Below, piece by piece: positions 35,520-44,451 of a stretch of DNA of 64,000 nt (positions are counted from its first letter, which is position 1; each line of letters starts with the position of its first letter). The position numbers and the translations under genes were made by a program. The stretch comes from G963677485 sp964519405. GTDB lineage: Bacteria > Armatimonadota > HRBIN16. Below the pieces are notes generated by a model. The model had not been told where the DNA came from and searched no databases. It saw only the letters and a list, made by a program, of their open reading frames with translations. The stretch is taken from assembly GCA_964519405.1 (NCBI GenBank), contig CAZFLA010000004.1:10738-74737 (forward strand). Direction: 5' to 3'.

Positions 35520-36950
35520 CTACGATCTGTGTTCGTATAGGCTTTGACCGAAATGCGCGCTAATTTTCGCAGCAAGCGTCACTTCGCGTGCCATCATGTG
35601 TATCTCGTCAGTGCACTCAGAATTTGTGCTCAAGCATTTATACACATCCTCTGCTTCAGCAAACAGTTCTGATGCTCGCAGTGACCGCAGCGCCACGTCC
35701 TCTTTCATCCAGGGACTTAGTGTCTGCTGATCTGTGACCATAAAGAACCCCTTGCGATTTGCTTGCCAGCTCGGTGTTAGCCAGCAAGCGCCGGGGATCG
35801 TGCTCCATACATGCTCTACACTCGTATCGAAAATCCTGCGCAGTGCCCAGCTGCCATTCCACGGAAACACCTCCATCGCCAACGCGGTCAACTCCCATGC
35901 TTTTAGTAACAGCGGTTGACAACTCTCAGCATAGAATCCTGCAACTCTCCCGAGCAGCATTTCAAGGCTGTCGTCCGGTGAGGCGAAATACTGTTGGTAC
36001 ATATGCGTATTCGCGCTGAAATGCTCAGGAACCATGCCGTAGTATTCCTTGGCACCAACAACCCCTACGGCGTCATCAAGAGCATGTAATTGCTGATACA
36101 CTAAGCGAGGACAAGCGAGATGGGTCATAGGGTAGATATCTTCACCGGCGCCCGTGAAAAAGCCCTCGCCTATCACAGGAATGCCTTTTCGCTGAGCAAG
36201 TTGTGCGGCATTACGCAAAGTGCCGTCTGTGGTGTTAGTGAACTGAACCTCAGCGATCGTATGGTGCATGATGAGCCCGAACCCATCGGGATCCATCTCC
36301 GAGATAACCGAGAGGATCTGACCTTCGCTGATTTCCCAGGGTTCCCACCACAGCCGCACATCGGAACACACACTGCGGAGTGCATCTCTCATAGAAGACA
36401 AGAAGCTAACCAACCGAGTATGCAAAGGAACCCCATGGCATCGAGGGCAATCGCCGTATTCGCTGCACAGCCATGCAAACTGATCATATGTGTATATCAT
36501 CACGTCGTCAATCCCGGGGTATTCCGTCAAAAGCCATTGCAGCCGCGACTGATAATACTCCACCACCTCTGGGTCGCTCATGCAGGTTGTTCGGTCTTCG
36601 GGCACACCCATCGGCATACCGAAATGTGCTAGCGTCCGAAATCCCATTTTCTTGGCGACATCAACACGGTGATGCCACTCGATTTGGTGTTGACATCCGC
36701 AGTCATGGTCGCCTTTGGAATAGTAACGGCTCATACACTCGTCATACCACGGCGGAAGCTGATCACGGTCGGTAATGAAGTCTTCAAGATTCAACACCTC
36801 ATTAGCGGGTTTCCATGCCCATGCGATGCTGAGCTGGATGGTATTCACACCGAGCTGCCTTAACGCAGACAGCCGTTCAGCCGTCCAACGAACGTCCGGG
36901 CATGTTGGGTTGCCTAGAATACCAATTCTATAGTTAAGCGAACTTGTCAT
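35520..36950 (-). CDS. Uncharacterised TIM-barrel, glycoside-hydrolase-like protein
   Basis: This 476 aa protein is of no family I can name. The start GILGNPTCPDVRWTAERLSALRQLG and repeated beta-strand/helix spacing suggest a TIM barrel. Candidate active-site parts are MIYTYDQFAWLCSE, WWEPWEISEG and IPVIGEGFF, each with acidic residues at strand ends. Cysteine sets GDHDCGC and GDCPRCHG could bind metal; a CxxC after an acidic strand end is reminiscent of DUF4838/GH67-like proteins. No signal peptide. It follows the GH42-like gene by 19 bases and is probably in its operon, so I infer a role in sugar breakdown. Confidence 0.65.
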   Translation of the reverse strand: MTSSLNYRIGILGNPTCPDVRWTAERLSALRQLGVNTIQLSIAWAWKPANEVLNLEDFITDRDQLPPWYDECMSRYYSKGDHDCGCQHQIEWHHRVDVAKKMGFRTLAHFGMPMGVPEDRTTCMSDPEVVEYYQSRLQWLLTEYPGIDDVMIYTYDQFAWLCSEYGDCPRCHGVPLHTRLVSFLSSMRDALRSVCSDVRLWWEPWEISEGQILSVISEMDPDGFGLIMHHTIAEVQFTNTTDGTLRNAAQLAQRKGIPVIGEGFFTGAGEDIYPMTHLACPRLVYQQLHALDDAVGVVGAKEYYGMVPEHFSANTHMYQQYFASPDDSLEMLLGRVAGFYAESCQPLLLKAWELTALAMEVFPWNGSWALRRIFDTSVEHVWSTIPGACWLTPSWQANRKGFFMVTDQQTLSPWMKEDVALRSLRASELFAEAEDVYKCLSTNSECTDEIHMMAREVTLAAKISAHFGQSLYEHRS

Positions 36951-36969
36951 GGTTGTTCCTCGTGGGATG

Positions 36970-39285
36970 TTATGATTTTAATCTGATTGAATTAAGGGTG
37001 ATGCCGATTCTCTTCCAGTTCGTGCCTTCCACACAGACCGCGACACGGTCTATCTCCGCTTTTCGGTCATCATAGGCTAGACCTGACCGGTTCAGCGAAT
37101 AGATCAGCTCGTTCGACTGTGCGGTGATGGGTAAAGCGACTTTATATTCACGGCCATTACCGGTGCAAATCAACCGCAGCGAAACCTCAGGCATATGATC
37201 GCTTGATGGCTGAGTTTCTATAGTATATACAACGGCGATTTGGCTCACAGCGGTAAGCAAGCCCTGCCCTACATTCCAGAATGCCGATGCTAACCAGAAT
37301 CCTGGCGGGCCATCATATGCAGATACTTCAACGAGCATATGTTCAGGTTTGATCTGACAATCGATCCGACTTGGGCCAGTATACCCGTCAGACATGCGCC
37401 GTATAGGCAGGGTGTCAGTCTTTAGCGCCGCATTTGCTGGTGCAGTGTCACGCATGACGGGTGTAGTCACGGGGTATTCGCATCCCGCTGGGATTATATG
37501 TCCGCGGAACACATGCGACTTGTCGGCGTCTCGGTTGAAAGCATAACGTGCCGATGCGTCTACCACGACCATCTGTGCATCGGAACGCATAGGAGTGTAC
37601 CTGCTGATCGATGGAAGCCAGTCAGTTTGTCTGTCAGGCTGTTCACCTTGATCTTCCAGCAGTTTTTGTTCTTGACCAAGGCTAACGGAGTCAATAACAC
37701 CCGATAGCCTCACTTGCTTTGTTGGCCGCAGCCATTCATCAACGAGGTCATGGTGCTGATCGCTGTAAACCGGCACATTCGCCTGCTGAAGCTTAAATTT
37801 CAGTTTGTTGCTCAGTGAGTGTATGCACGGCATGATGATCAGTTTGTAGTGCCGCAGGTTAACCAGATTCATCTCAACGGCTGTAGAGTCCACCACATGA
37901 CAATTTGCGCCTACTGATCTCAACCACCTTACGCAGCCCCTTACGGCACGCGCTTCTGTGCCATCGCCTGGATACAGCAATTCCGATAGGCTGTTATAAA
38001 CCACCGCGATACTTGCATCGGGACATTTCATCTGTTTCTGGTCTGCGTAGTATTTGCTCAGCCTGTCTACAGATTCAAAGGCAACAGCACCATTCCACGA
38101 GTAGTTCGTGTTCTGGCCACTCGCCATATCAAGATAGCCCAAGACACATCCACGGTGCCCATGTATGCGGCTGCTAAACAGCTGCCATATTAAGTCGGCT
38201 AGGCTGCGGGTGCGCATGATGGAACCGCCTTCCACAATCCAAGCTGATTTGCGAAACCAGTAGGCGCAGCCATCAATATAAGACATGCTGCACTGCCATG
38301 CAGCCGTTCTGTCGATCTCCCAATCGCAGTCATACTGGTATGCCGTCAGTCCCAGATAGTCTACATATGGGGCAACTTGGTGGTAAACACTCCACGCATT
38401 CACATGCGTTCGATGTGCTGCCCAAACATGGTCATCCGGCATCGGCCACCCCGTGAAGCTGTTGAGCAGTAACGTGATCGGTTTACGGGTGAGTTTGCGC
38501 AGCGACTGAGTCACTTGCCGATAGCTCCACGAAACATACCACCGTAGAAATAGCGCCCAGTCTCGCCACATTATCGATGCGCTTGAAGCGCTTCGTGGGG
38601 GATTGACATCGTTCCAGCTTGCATACACAGTATGCCAAGCCGAGTTCAAACTGAACCGAGCTGATCTCGATGCATCATTTGGTGAGCCGCACCCGTAATA
38701 ATACGAGTTTGGATTATCATGAAGCCATTGCCGGAAGAGTGTAATGGTATGTGGGTTGTAGTCAAACCCCACCTGAAGGTCATTGTCGGGGTTTAGATAT
38801 ATCTCACCTTCTGCGATATATCCGGCGACAACACGTGCATATCTTGTCTCTAGGTAGTTAACAAGAGCAGCCTGCCACAAAGATATCCGTTTGGTAACCC
38901 ATGGGTTGAAGTAAGCAGGGATCACAGGGGCCGGATATTGGCCGATATCGCTGTCTGCAGACCTACCATTTCGACCGGTTAGGTTCTGGCTGTTCCACGC
39001 AAAAGCTTCAATCCCTGCTCTTTTGATGATCCAGTCGGGCATTCCCCAAGCATTATTAAGTATGAACCACACCTGAAGTGCGGCAGCATCACAGAGCTTG
39101 CATATCCTCTCCGGCCAGGCAAAATCATATACACCGTCTTGCACCTCGATGAACCGCCAGGAGCAATCCACTTTTATGCTGTCGGCAGAAAAGAGACGTT
39201 TGAGTTCCTTCAGACGTGTTATGATACTGCTATCGTCCTTGGACCAATCCATGTAGTGTAGGGTGATTGAGAAAGGCTGAGACAA
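36970..39285 (-). CDS. GH42-like beta-galactosidase family protein
   Basis: The 771 aa protein resembles GH42 beta-galactosidases. The N-terminal barrel has IEVQDGVYDFAWPERICKLCD, close to the family pattern for strand two. VAGYIAEGEIYLN lies where the acid/base Glu is expected. A middle alpha/beta domain (IAVVYNSLSELLYPGDG to KLIIMPCIHSLSNKL) matches the GH42 trimerisation domain. The C-terminal ~150 residues are beta-rich and unassigned. The usual NE dyad of the acid/base is not clear, so activity on galactosides is unproven. No signal peptide. It is first in a two-gene unit. Confidence 0.65.
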   Translation of the reverse strand: MSQPFSITLHYMDWSKDDSSIITRLKELKRLFSADSIKVDCSWRFIEVQDGVYDFAWPERICKLCDAAALQVWFILNNAWGMPDWIIKRAGIEAFAWNSQNLTGRNGRSADSDIGQYPAPVIPAYFNPWVTKRISLWQAALVNYLETRYARVVAGYIAEGEIYLNPDNDLQVGFDYNPHTITLFRQWLHDNPNSYYYGCGSPNDASRSARFSLNSAWHTVYASWNDVNPPRSASSASIMWRDWALFLRWYVSWSYRQVTQSLRKLTRKPITLLLNSFTGWPMPDDHVWAAHRTHVNAWSVYHQVAPYVDYLGLTAYQYDCDWEIDRTAAWQCSMSYIDGCAYWFRKSAWIVEGGSIMRTRSLADLIWQLFSSRIHGHRGCVLGYLDMASGQNTNYSWNGAVAFESVDRLSKYYADQKQMKCPDASIAVVYNSLSELLYPGDGTEARAVRGCVRWLRSVGANCHVVDSTAVEMNLVNLRHYKLIIMPCIHSLSNKLKFKLQQANVPVYSDQHHDLVDEWLRPTKQVRLSGVIDSVSLGQEQKLLEDQGEQPDRQTDWLPSISRYTPMRSDAQMVVVDASARYAFNRDADKSHVFRGHIIPAGCEYPVTTPVMRDTAPANAALKTDTLPIRRMSDGYTGPSRIDCQIKPEHMLVEVSAYDGPPGFWLASAFWNVGQGLLTAVSQIAVVYTIETQPSSDHMPEVSLRLICTGNGREYKVALPITAQSNELIYSLNRSGLAYDDRKAEIDRVAVCVEGTNWKRIGITLNSIRLKS

Positions 39286-39318
39286 TCGGCACTCCTATGT
39301 TAGTCATCAAACCCTATA

Positions 39319-39349
39319 CCAAAAAGGCGTCCATATGGACGCCTTTTGG
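39319..39349 (-). terminator. Terminator of the exported-protein operon
   Basis: A GC-rich stem (GGCGTCC / GGACGCC), flanked by A-run and T-run arms, and a 4-base loop lie 25 bases past the stop of the HAF-repeat gene. On the minus strand it ends in TTTTT, the form of an intrinsic terminator. Confidence 0.72.
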
Positions 39350-39373
39350 AACTATATCGGATATTATGCTGCT

Positions 39374-40141
39374 TTACTTGAGTATGTAACCATGCAGAAG
39401 TCCATTTACCTCTGCCATACCAGCGGTCTCACCGCGATCGTTGATGCAGTCCGCCTCCCGAAGGTTCCAGCCTTCAGGCAGATCACACTGTTTGTTCAGA
39501 ACGAGTATTTCACCCTTCTTAGTCCAAACAACAGCTCGTGGACCTTCATTCGCCACAAGTGCATACCCCGCCACGTCTCCGCGGTTGTTTAGTGCAAAAG
39601 CTTCGCTGTAGCCGATACCATCATCAGGCAATAGAGTTAACTGATTTTTCATCCACAGCGCCGCACGTCCGCGAGTTCGTTCTGTTTGAACATAACCCGC
39701 GACCCAGCCCCGATTTGTCACAGCACGAGCACAACCGCCTAGCCCAGCATCAGGAAGAACCTGCAGCTCTTTTTTGTACCATACAGCAGCGCGTTTTGCG
39801 GGGCCTTTAGCTTCTTCAAGACTATGGTCAGATATCCAGCCAACCTGATACTTGCCAGATGATGCCACGACACCCTGCTCAACAGGACTGTCGCCGTTCG
39901 CGACTATCGGCAACCGGCTTCCTGCGCCAACATATGCAGGCAGATCAATACGATTACCATTGACCCAAAGGAACGGCACCTGGTCATTCATATCGATCGC
40001 GAGTACAGAGCCGTCATTTCGATATTCAACGGGACGTACCATAGGACCAAGATCAATCAGTTTGTCCGCTTGAGTGGCGCCACAAGCAAGAACTGCTGTG
40101 ATGCTTGAAATACCTAGTTTGAGGATTGTAGTCAGTTTCAC
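39374..40141 (-). CDS. Exported HAF-repeat protein
   Basis: This 255 aa protein has an N-terminal export signal (LGISSITAVLACGATQA; the Cys could make it a lipoprotein). It is followed by about four repeats of the extracellular HAF type, each built on 'A.x(I/V)N.RG.VAGY....G.RAALW..G.L..L', for example AVTNRGWVAGYVQT and ALNNRGDVAGYAL. The role of HAF repeats is unknown. It is the last gene of a three-gene operon, starting 2 bases after the stop of the dockerin lipoprotein gene, so it likely works with it at the cell surface. Confidence 0.72.
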   Translation of the reverse strand: MKLTTILKLGISSITAVLACGATQADKLIDLGPMVRPVEYRNDGSVLAIDMNDQVPFLWVNGNRIDLPAYVGAGSRLPIVANGDSPVEQGVVASSGKYQVGWISDHSLEEAKGPAKRAAVWYKKELQVLPDAGLGGCARAVTNRGWVAGYVQTERTRGRAALWMKNQLTLLPDDGIGYSEAFALNNRGDVAGYALVANEGPRAVVWTKKGEILVLNKQCDLPEGWNLREADCINDRGETAGMAEVNGLLHGYILK

Positions 40142-40143
40142 TG

Positions 40144-42171
40144 TTAGTTATCCCCCGTCTGTCCGAAATACATATCTTCAATCATATAGTCGAAACTATC
40201 AACAGTATTGCCGCCATCAAGGTCAGCCATTTGGTTCCATCCTGCATCACCCGGACGAGTGCCATAAGCACAGTCAAGCACAGTGTAATCAAATAGGTTG
40301 ACGCTGTTGTTTGCGTCGGCATCACCATTGGTCAAGGTGAAATTGCTAGTAACATTTCCGGCTACATTGATACTCGCCTTTTTTCGCAGCCACCGAGGAA
40401 CTCTTACGAGCATTTCCATGGTGCCTTCATACTCAGTAAGCAACGAATAGTTGCCGCTGCTGTCAAGAACCGCACTGCTTGTCTGCAGCACAGTTCCATC
40501 GGGTTTGCGCAATACGATGGTAGCCACGAGGCCGTTCTTATTACCTGAATACATCTTCAGAGTCAACGCACCCGATATCGTCTTTCGTATCACATAACTG
40601 GCGTCAGCTCTTGCACTTGGAACCATTCCCGTCACAAAAGCACGAGCCTTGATTGTTTTGTTCATGCTTACAGAAATAGGTCCTGAGTATAGCGCGCTTG
40701 TTTCTGTCGGTTCGCTGCCATCAGTAGTGTAGCGTATTTGTGCTCCAGTGGTGGTACAGGAAATAGACACATTTTGCGTACCGGTATATGTGCCTGATGC
40801 TAAGCTATACACGGGTGTGGCGATGGAGTCGAACTTGTATACCATCACACCAAACTGGTCAACATCATTGACAGTTTTGTATACCGGCGCAACCCAGAAC
40901 AACGTAGCACCTACTCGCACAAGCTGTCCAGATGTCGGCGTCACTCCGCTCGGTAAATTAACGGCAACATCGCCCTCGAACACCTTGGATGCGAGATTCG
41001 GGGCATACTGTATCACTTTGTAAGAAGATAGGTTGTCGTAGTATTCATCATTATTAAGTCCATATAACACGAAATTTTCCATGGACGTAGATTCGTTAAA
41101 CACTTTACCTACCCTACTCCAACCAGTCCATACACTACCGCTAGTGTCTTGCGAAGGAGATGCTACATTCACCGCCTTATTTTCGTCGGTTGTGTTGACA
41201 TTAACTATTCCATCGTTAGTCACATTGATAGTAGATACAATCTGTGTTGTGTAGTCACCATTTGCGTGTATGTGGTATAGGTCCGCATCGGTAACTATGT
41301 TTACACCAGCAGTCGAAGGTGTTAACGTAACTGATGACAACGTAACTCTGTGATTAGGCTGCCCGTAACATATACATGCGCCTTGAATATATGGAATCGA
41401 GACTACATGTTCAACGCCAGTAGAATCGTGATATACATAATATAAATTCGATGTGCTATTGTCGTCTATCTTTACCAAGTATATGTAGTTTAAAGTTCCA
41501 TATCCATTATAAAACGCACTTTCAACAGTTGAGTTACTAGGATGTGTTACGGTATCTAAACTACTACTTCTAAGAACTGTCCCCGAAGCCGATATCTGCA
41601 TGAGTGACGATGAAGCATTACTATCGATGAAACTTACATTGATGCAATCATTATTTACCACTGTAGAGACACTTGCACAGTTTGCAGTTGGTAACTGTTT
41701 TGACCATCGCATACTACCTGATGATGTATAACATACAACAAATACATTTGCACCACCAGTGTTTGAACCATATAGGCTTCCATTAGTTAAGCCTACTAGG
41801 ACAATATCTCCGGTAGATAACGTCACTGCTTGACATACACTATCTACCTTGTCAGTACCGATCTTCTTCGACCAAATAAGCTGTGCATTAATGTCATATT
41901 TCGATATCCACACGTCGCTCTGCTGGTCATCGCCCCCAAGACCTGTTCCCATTATCGAGTCTGATGAATTACCATATACATAAGTTCCGTCATTAGTGGG
42001 CATAGCCTTTATGTCTTGTAATCCTTCAGTTGATCCCCAGGTAACTACACATAAAGGAGTCGATATCGCCCGAGTCGAAGTACAGGAAGAGCAAAACACG
42101 ATTGCTATAAACATGGCTATGAACTTATAGCCAATGTCAACCATTAAGGCTCGATTATCGTTTATTTTCAT
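40144..42171 (-). CDS. Surface lipoprotein with propeller, chitobiase-C and dockerin domains
   Basis: The 675 aa protein starts with a lipoprotein signal (IAIVFCSSC). Residues about 35-440 hold propeller-like repeats ('WISKYDINAQLIWSKKIGTD', 'VFVVCYTSSGSMRWSKQL') of the SBBP sort. About residues 460-545 are a chitobiase C-terminal-like domain (RYTDGSEPTETSALYSGPI). The end (about 610-672) is a type I dockerin with two calcium loops, GDADANNSVNLFDY and MADLDGGNTVDSFDY. No cohesin gene is in the window. The ATG overlaps the upstream stop (ATGA). Its DNA appears more AT-rich than that of the flanking genes. Confidence 0.75.
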   Translation of the reverse strand: MKINDNRALMVDIGYKFIAMFIAIVFCSSCTSTRAISTPLCVVTWGSTEGLQDIKAMPTNDGTYVYGNSSDSIMGTGLGGDDQQSDVWISKYDINAQLIWSKKIGTDKVDSVCQAVTLSTGDIVLVGLTNGSLYGSNTGGANVFVVCYTSSGSMRWSKQLPTANCASVSTVVNNDCINVSFIDSNASSSLMQISASGTVLRSSSLDTVTHPSNSTVESAFYNGYGTLNYIYLVKIDDNSTSNLYYVYHDSTGVEHVVSIPYIQGACICYGQPNHRVTLSSVTLTPSTAGVNIVTDADLYHIHANGDYTTQIVSTINVTNDGIVNVNTTDENKAVNVASPSQDTSGSVWTGWSRVGKVFNESTSMENFVLYGLNNDEYYDNLSSYKVIQYAPNLASKVFEGDVAVNLPSGVTPTSGQLVRVGATLFWVAPVYKTVNDVDQFGVMVYKFDSIATPVYSLASGTYTGTQNVSISCTTTGAQIRYTTDGSEPTETSALYSGPISVSMNKTIKARAFVTGMVPSARADASYVIRKTISGALTLKMYSGNKNGLVATIVLRKPDGTVLQTSSAVLDSSGNYSLLTEYEGTMEMLVRVPRWLRKKASINVAGNVTSNFTLTNGDADANNSVNLFDYTVLDCAYGTRPGDAGWNQMADLDGGNTVDSFDYMIEDMYFGQTGDN

Positions 42172-44171
42172 TTATATGCACCTTCCACGGCGATGAAGTC
42201 TGGCACATTGAGATGGTCATCCATGTTTCCACGATTTTCGCAAATAGAGTTCGGAGGATTATTGGCGTAATGTATCTGTGCAAATGGTCCGCTTGCCAGC
42301 ATGACAGCGTTCTTAACTGGATATACGGATAAACCAGTGCTACTTCTAATGTCGTTTGAAAGATTTGATATCGTAGACTGTATTTGCGACCATGTCATCC
42401 CATATCTTGAATTGACCAGATAGATGGCACGTCTGTTACGTTTAATGTCACTCCAAGCAAAAACACTACGTACACGGCTGAGGTCCCCATCTAGCCAATT
42501 AGCTTGAGCGTCATCGACTTCCACCCCATTCAACATTAAGCAACCTAATCCATCCCTAAACGAGTATGTAGCTGGATCGGAAGATAAATCCGAAGTAATA
42601 ACCATATTAGCTCCATACCTGTCAAACCCCAAAAAACTACGTTTCTGCAATAATCGAGTGGAATAATCAACTTCCCTACCAGCTCTGCGTGCACCTTGCT
42701 TTGCTGAGCCAATTAATGGACCAAATGTGGGCGATTTACCATATATTGTAGCGAACCCGCCATTAATGCTAGCTCTTACAGTTTTATATGGTGCACCGTT
42801 CTTGTAATACGAACCCGTTGGGTTACTCGTAAGGCTGGCCCATAGGTCACAACTGACTGGATACCCATTAAGTAAACGTGGCTTTGTCAGCATCAGCTCT
42901 TTATGCACCCTATTAGAATACTTCGGTGGCACATACGCGATGCATGCGGTATCCGTTGTGATGTATATAATTGGTCGATCATCATATAGCTGATTGATGG
43001 CTACTGTCTTACGTGCCATATGAACGCGGTCATTCGCAGCATCAGAATCAACAACCCATGTCAGAAACCTGTAGTCTGAAGCTTCCTGACAAGCCGAAAG
43101 CGGAACAGGAATCTTCATCTCATGCTGCATACCGGGATAAGCTGCGGTTGTAAGGCCGTGACAGTCGGTATGTCCTGAAACCTGGCAGCCTAAAGACGAA
43201 CTCTCTACTTGATAGACCTTTGTTAAGTAGTAGTCATACATACTCACATGAAGCCGATTTACGTTAACGCCTCTCGAGTCGACAAGCCGATAACTACGTA
43301 CGAAGAACTCTTCTTCATCGTCCGATTCGTCATCGGTATCTTTATCATTTATGCCTAGTGAGGTGGCATTGAATACCTGGTTTCCACTCGAATCCAACGC
43401 ACGCAGCACACTCACACGGTCACTGCGTAAAGCCGTATTGTCGGCTCCGCCATTCACAATACGAGACGCTTTCACGTCGTAACTATATAGTCCTCGTGGC
43501 GATTGGGTGCCATCGGCCTCTTTATGATCCCAGCTGAAGGTTACAGTGCCCGGATTCGATATAGTCTGTGTGATTGTTCGCGCTAATCGGGGACGAAGTG
43601 TGGAATTATCAGTTGCGCTCGCGGCTTCATATATCAGCAGTTGAACAGCAACATTAATGTTGGTCAAACTTTTGCCGCCGATATTAACCTGCAGTGTCTC
43701 TGCTGGCTGAGAACTATCGCCAGTGCACAGAAACGCTTCTCTATCGGGTTCTGTTCCGAAACTGAGGTTATTTACGGTAACCGACTTAGTGTGCTCTTCC
43801 CATGTTCCGTTGGCAAGCTGGACACGAACACTTAGCGTTTGCGATCCATTATGGCATGCCATTGTTGGCCATGTCGCGTAAACGGAATACATCATTACAG
43901 GAGGCATTGAGCCTATCAAAGTGACACTGCCAGGTATTGAGGTGACTAGCTGCGCATGCGTGGCATTACCAGCTTCAACTGCTCGAATTTCATAGTTGGT
44001 TATTTGAGATGTCGATGTAATCATCGCGTTTACGGTTACACTACCAGCAAGTTCCGTTTCCGTAGGGGAACTCCACGAGATACTAGATGCAAAAGCAGGA
44101 AAAGCGAAACACAAAAACATTAATACTGATAAAGCAACATTATTTACCAGTAGAGCACGTCTCATCGGCAT
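42168..44171 (-). CDS. Exported protein with FlgD-like Ig and phosphodiester-glycosidase-like domains
   Basis: The protein is about 667 aa from the ATG at 44171, chosen because GGAGGA lies 8 bases before it; a longer frame starts at 44198. A signal peptide (VALSVLMFLCFAFPAFAS) is followed by Ig-like beta domains. One of them (FSWDHKEADGTQSPRGLYSYDV) is like the FlgD Ig domain. An acidic linker (DKDTDDESDDEEE) follows. The C-terminal ~220 residues resemble the NAGPA phosphodiester glycosidase fold: RASINGGFATIYG, then FLGFDRYGANMVI and RAIYLVNSRYGMTWSQIQ. The last match is by pattern only. It is first in a coupled three-gene operon. Confidence 0.65.
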   Translation of the reverse strand: MPMRRALLVNNVALSVLMFLCFAFPAFASSISWSSPTETELAGSVTVNAMITSTSQITNYEIRAVEAGNATHAQLVTSIPGSVTLIGSMPPVMMYSVYATWPTMACHNGSQTLSVRVQLANGTWEEHTKSVTVNNLSFGTEPDREAFLCTGDSSQPAETLQVNIGGKSLTNINVAVQLLIYEAASATDNSTLRPRLARTITQTISNPGTVTFSWDHKEADGTQSPRGLYSYDVKASRIVNGGADNTALRSDRVSVLRALDSSGNQVFNATSLGINDKDTDDESDDEEEFFVRSYRLVDSRGVNVNRLHVSMYDYYLTKVYQVESSSLGCQVSGHTDCHGLTTAAYPGMQHEMKIPVPLSACQEASDYRFLTWVVDSDAANDRVHMARKTVAINQLYDDRPIIYITTDTACIAYVPPKYSNRVHKELMLTKPRLLNGYPVSCDLWASLTSNPTGSYYKNGAPYKTVRASINGGFATIYGKSPTFGPLIGSAKQGARRAGREVDYSTRLLQKRSFLGFDRYGANMVITSDLSSDPATYSFRDGLGCLMLNGVEVDDAQANWLDGDLSRVRSVFAWSDIKRNRRAIYLVNSRYGMTWSQIQSTISNLSNDIRSSTGLSVYPVKNAVMLASGPFAQIHYANNPPNSICENRGNMDDHLNVPDFIAVEGAYK

Positions 44172-44351
44172 TACTAACTTCCTCCGAACATAGTGCATTC
44201 AGTTTACCCTTGATACCGTATACAGTGCAATGGCATCTTGGCTATTACAATGGTTTTAATAGTATATGTTTTTGCCGTCGCGGGTTATGTTGTTTAGTGA
44301 TATCTATTTGCTATGGTTATGGTTGATTGAGCACTGTTAATTTATGATCAT

Positions 44352-44446
44352 AGCCGGGAGGCTTATCTACCCGGCTTTCACTTTATTGTATACACTTTTC
44401 AATCAAAAAACAGCAAAGAAAGTGTGCGATTTTCGATAAATCGCTC
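44352..44446 (-). terminator. Two hairpins downstream of tyrS
   Basis: Within the 280-base space between tyrS and the exported-protein operon are two small hairpins: GCGATTT / AAATCGC with a 5-base loop (44428-44446) and AGCCGGG / CCCGGCT with an 11-base loop (44352-44376). On the minus strand, a T-rich stretch (CTGTTTTTTG) follows the first one. Either could end tyrS transcription. Nothing else was recognised in this space. Confidence 0.45.
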
Positions 44447-44451
44447 CATTT

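Noticed and set aside
40144..44171. Reading the dockerin operon as a cellulosome locus
   Set aside because: No cohesin scaffold and no dockerin on any nearby hydrolase; a single dockerin on a lipoprotein does not make a cellulosome.
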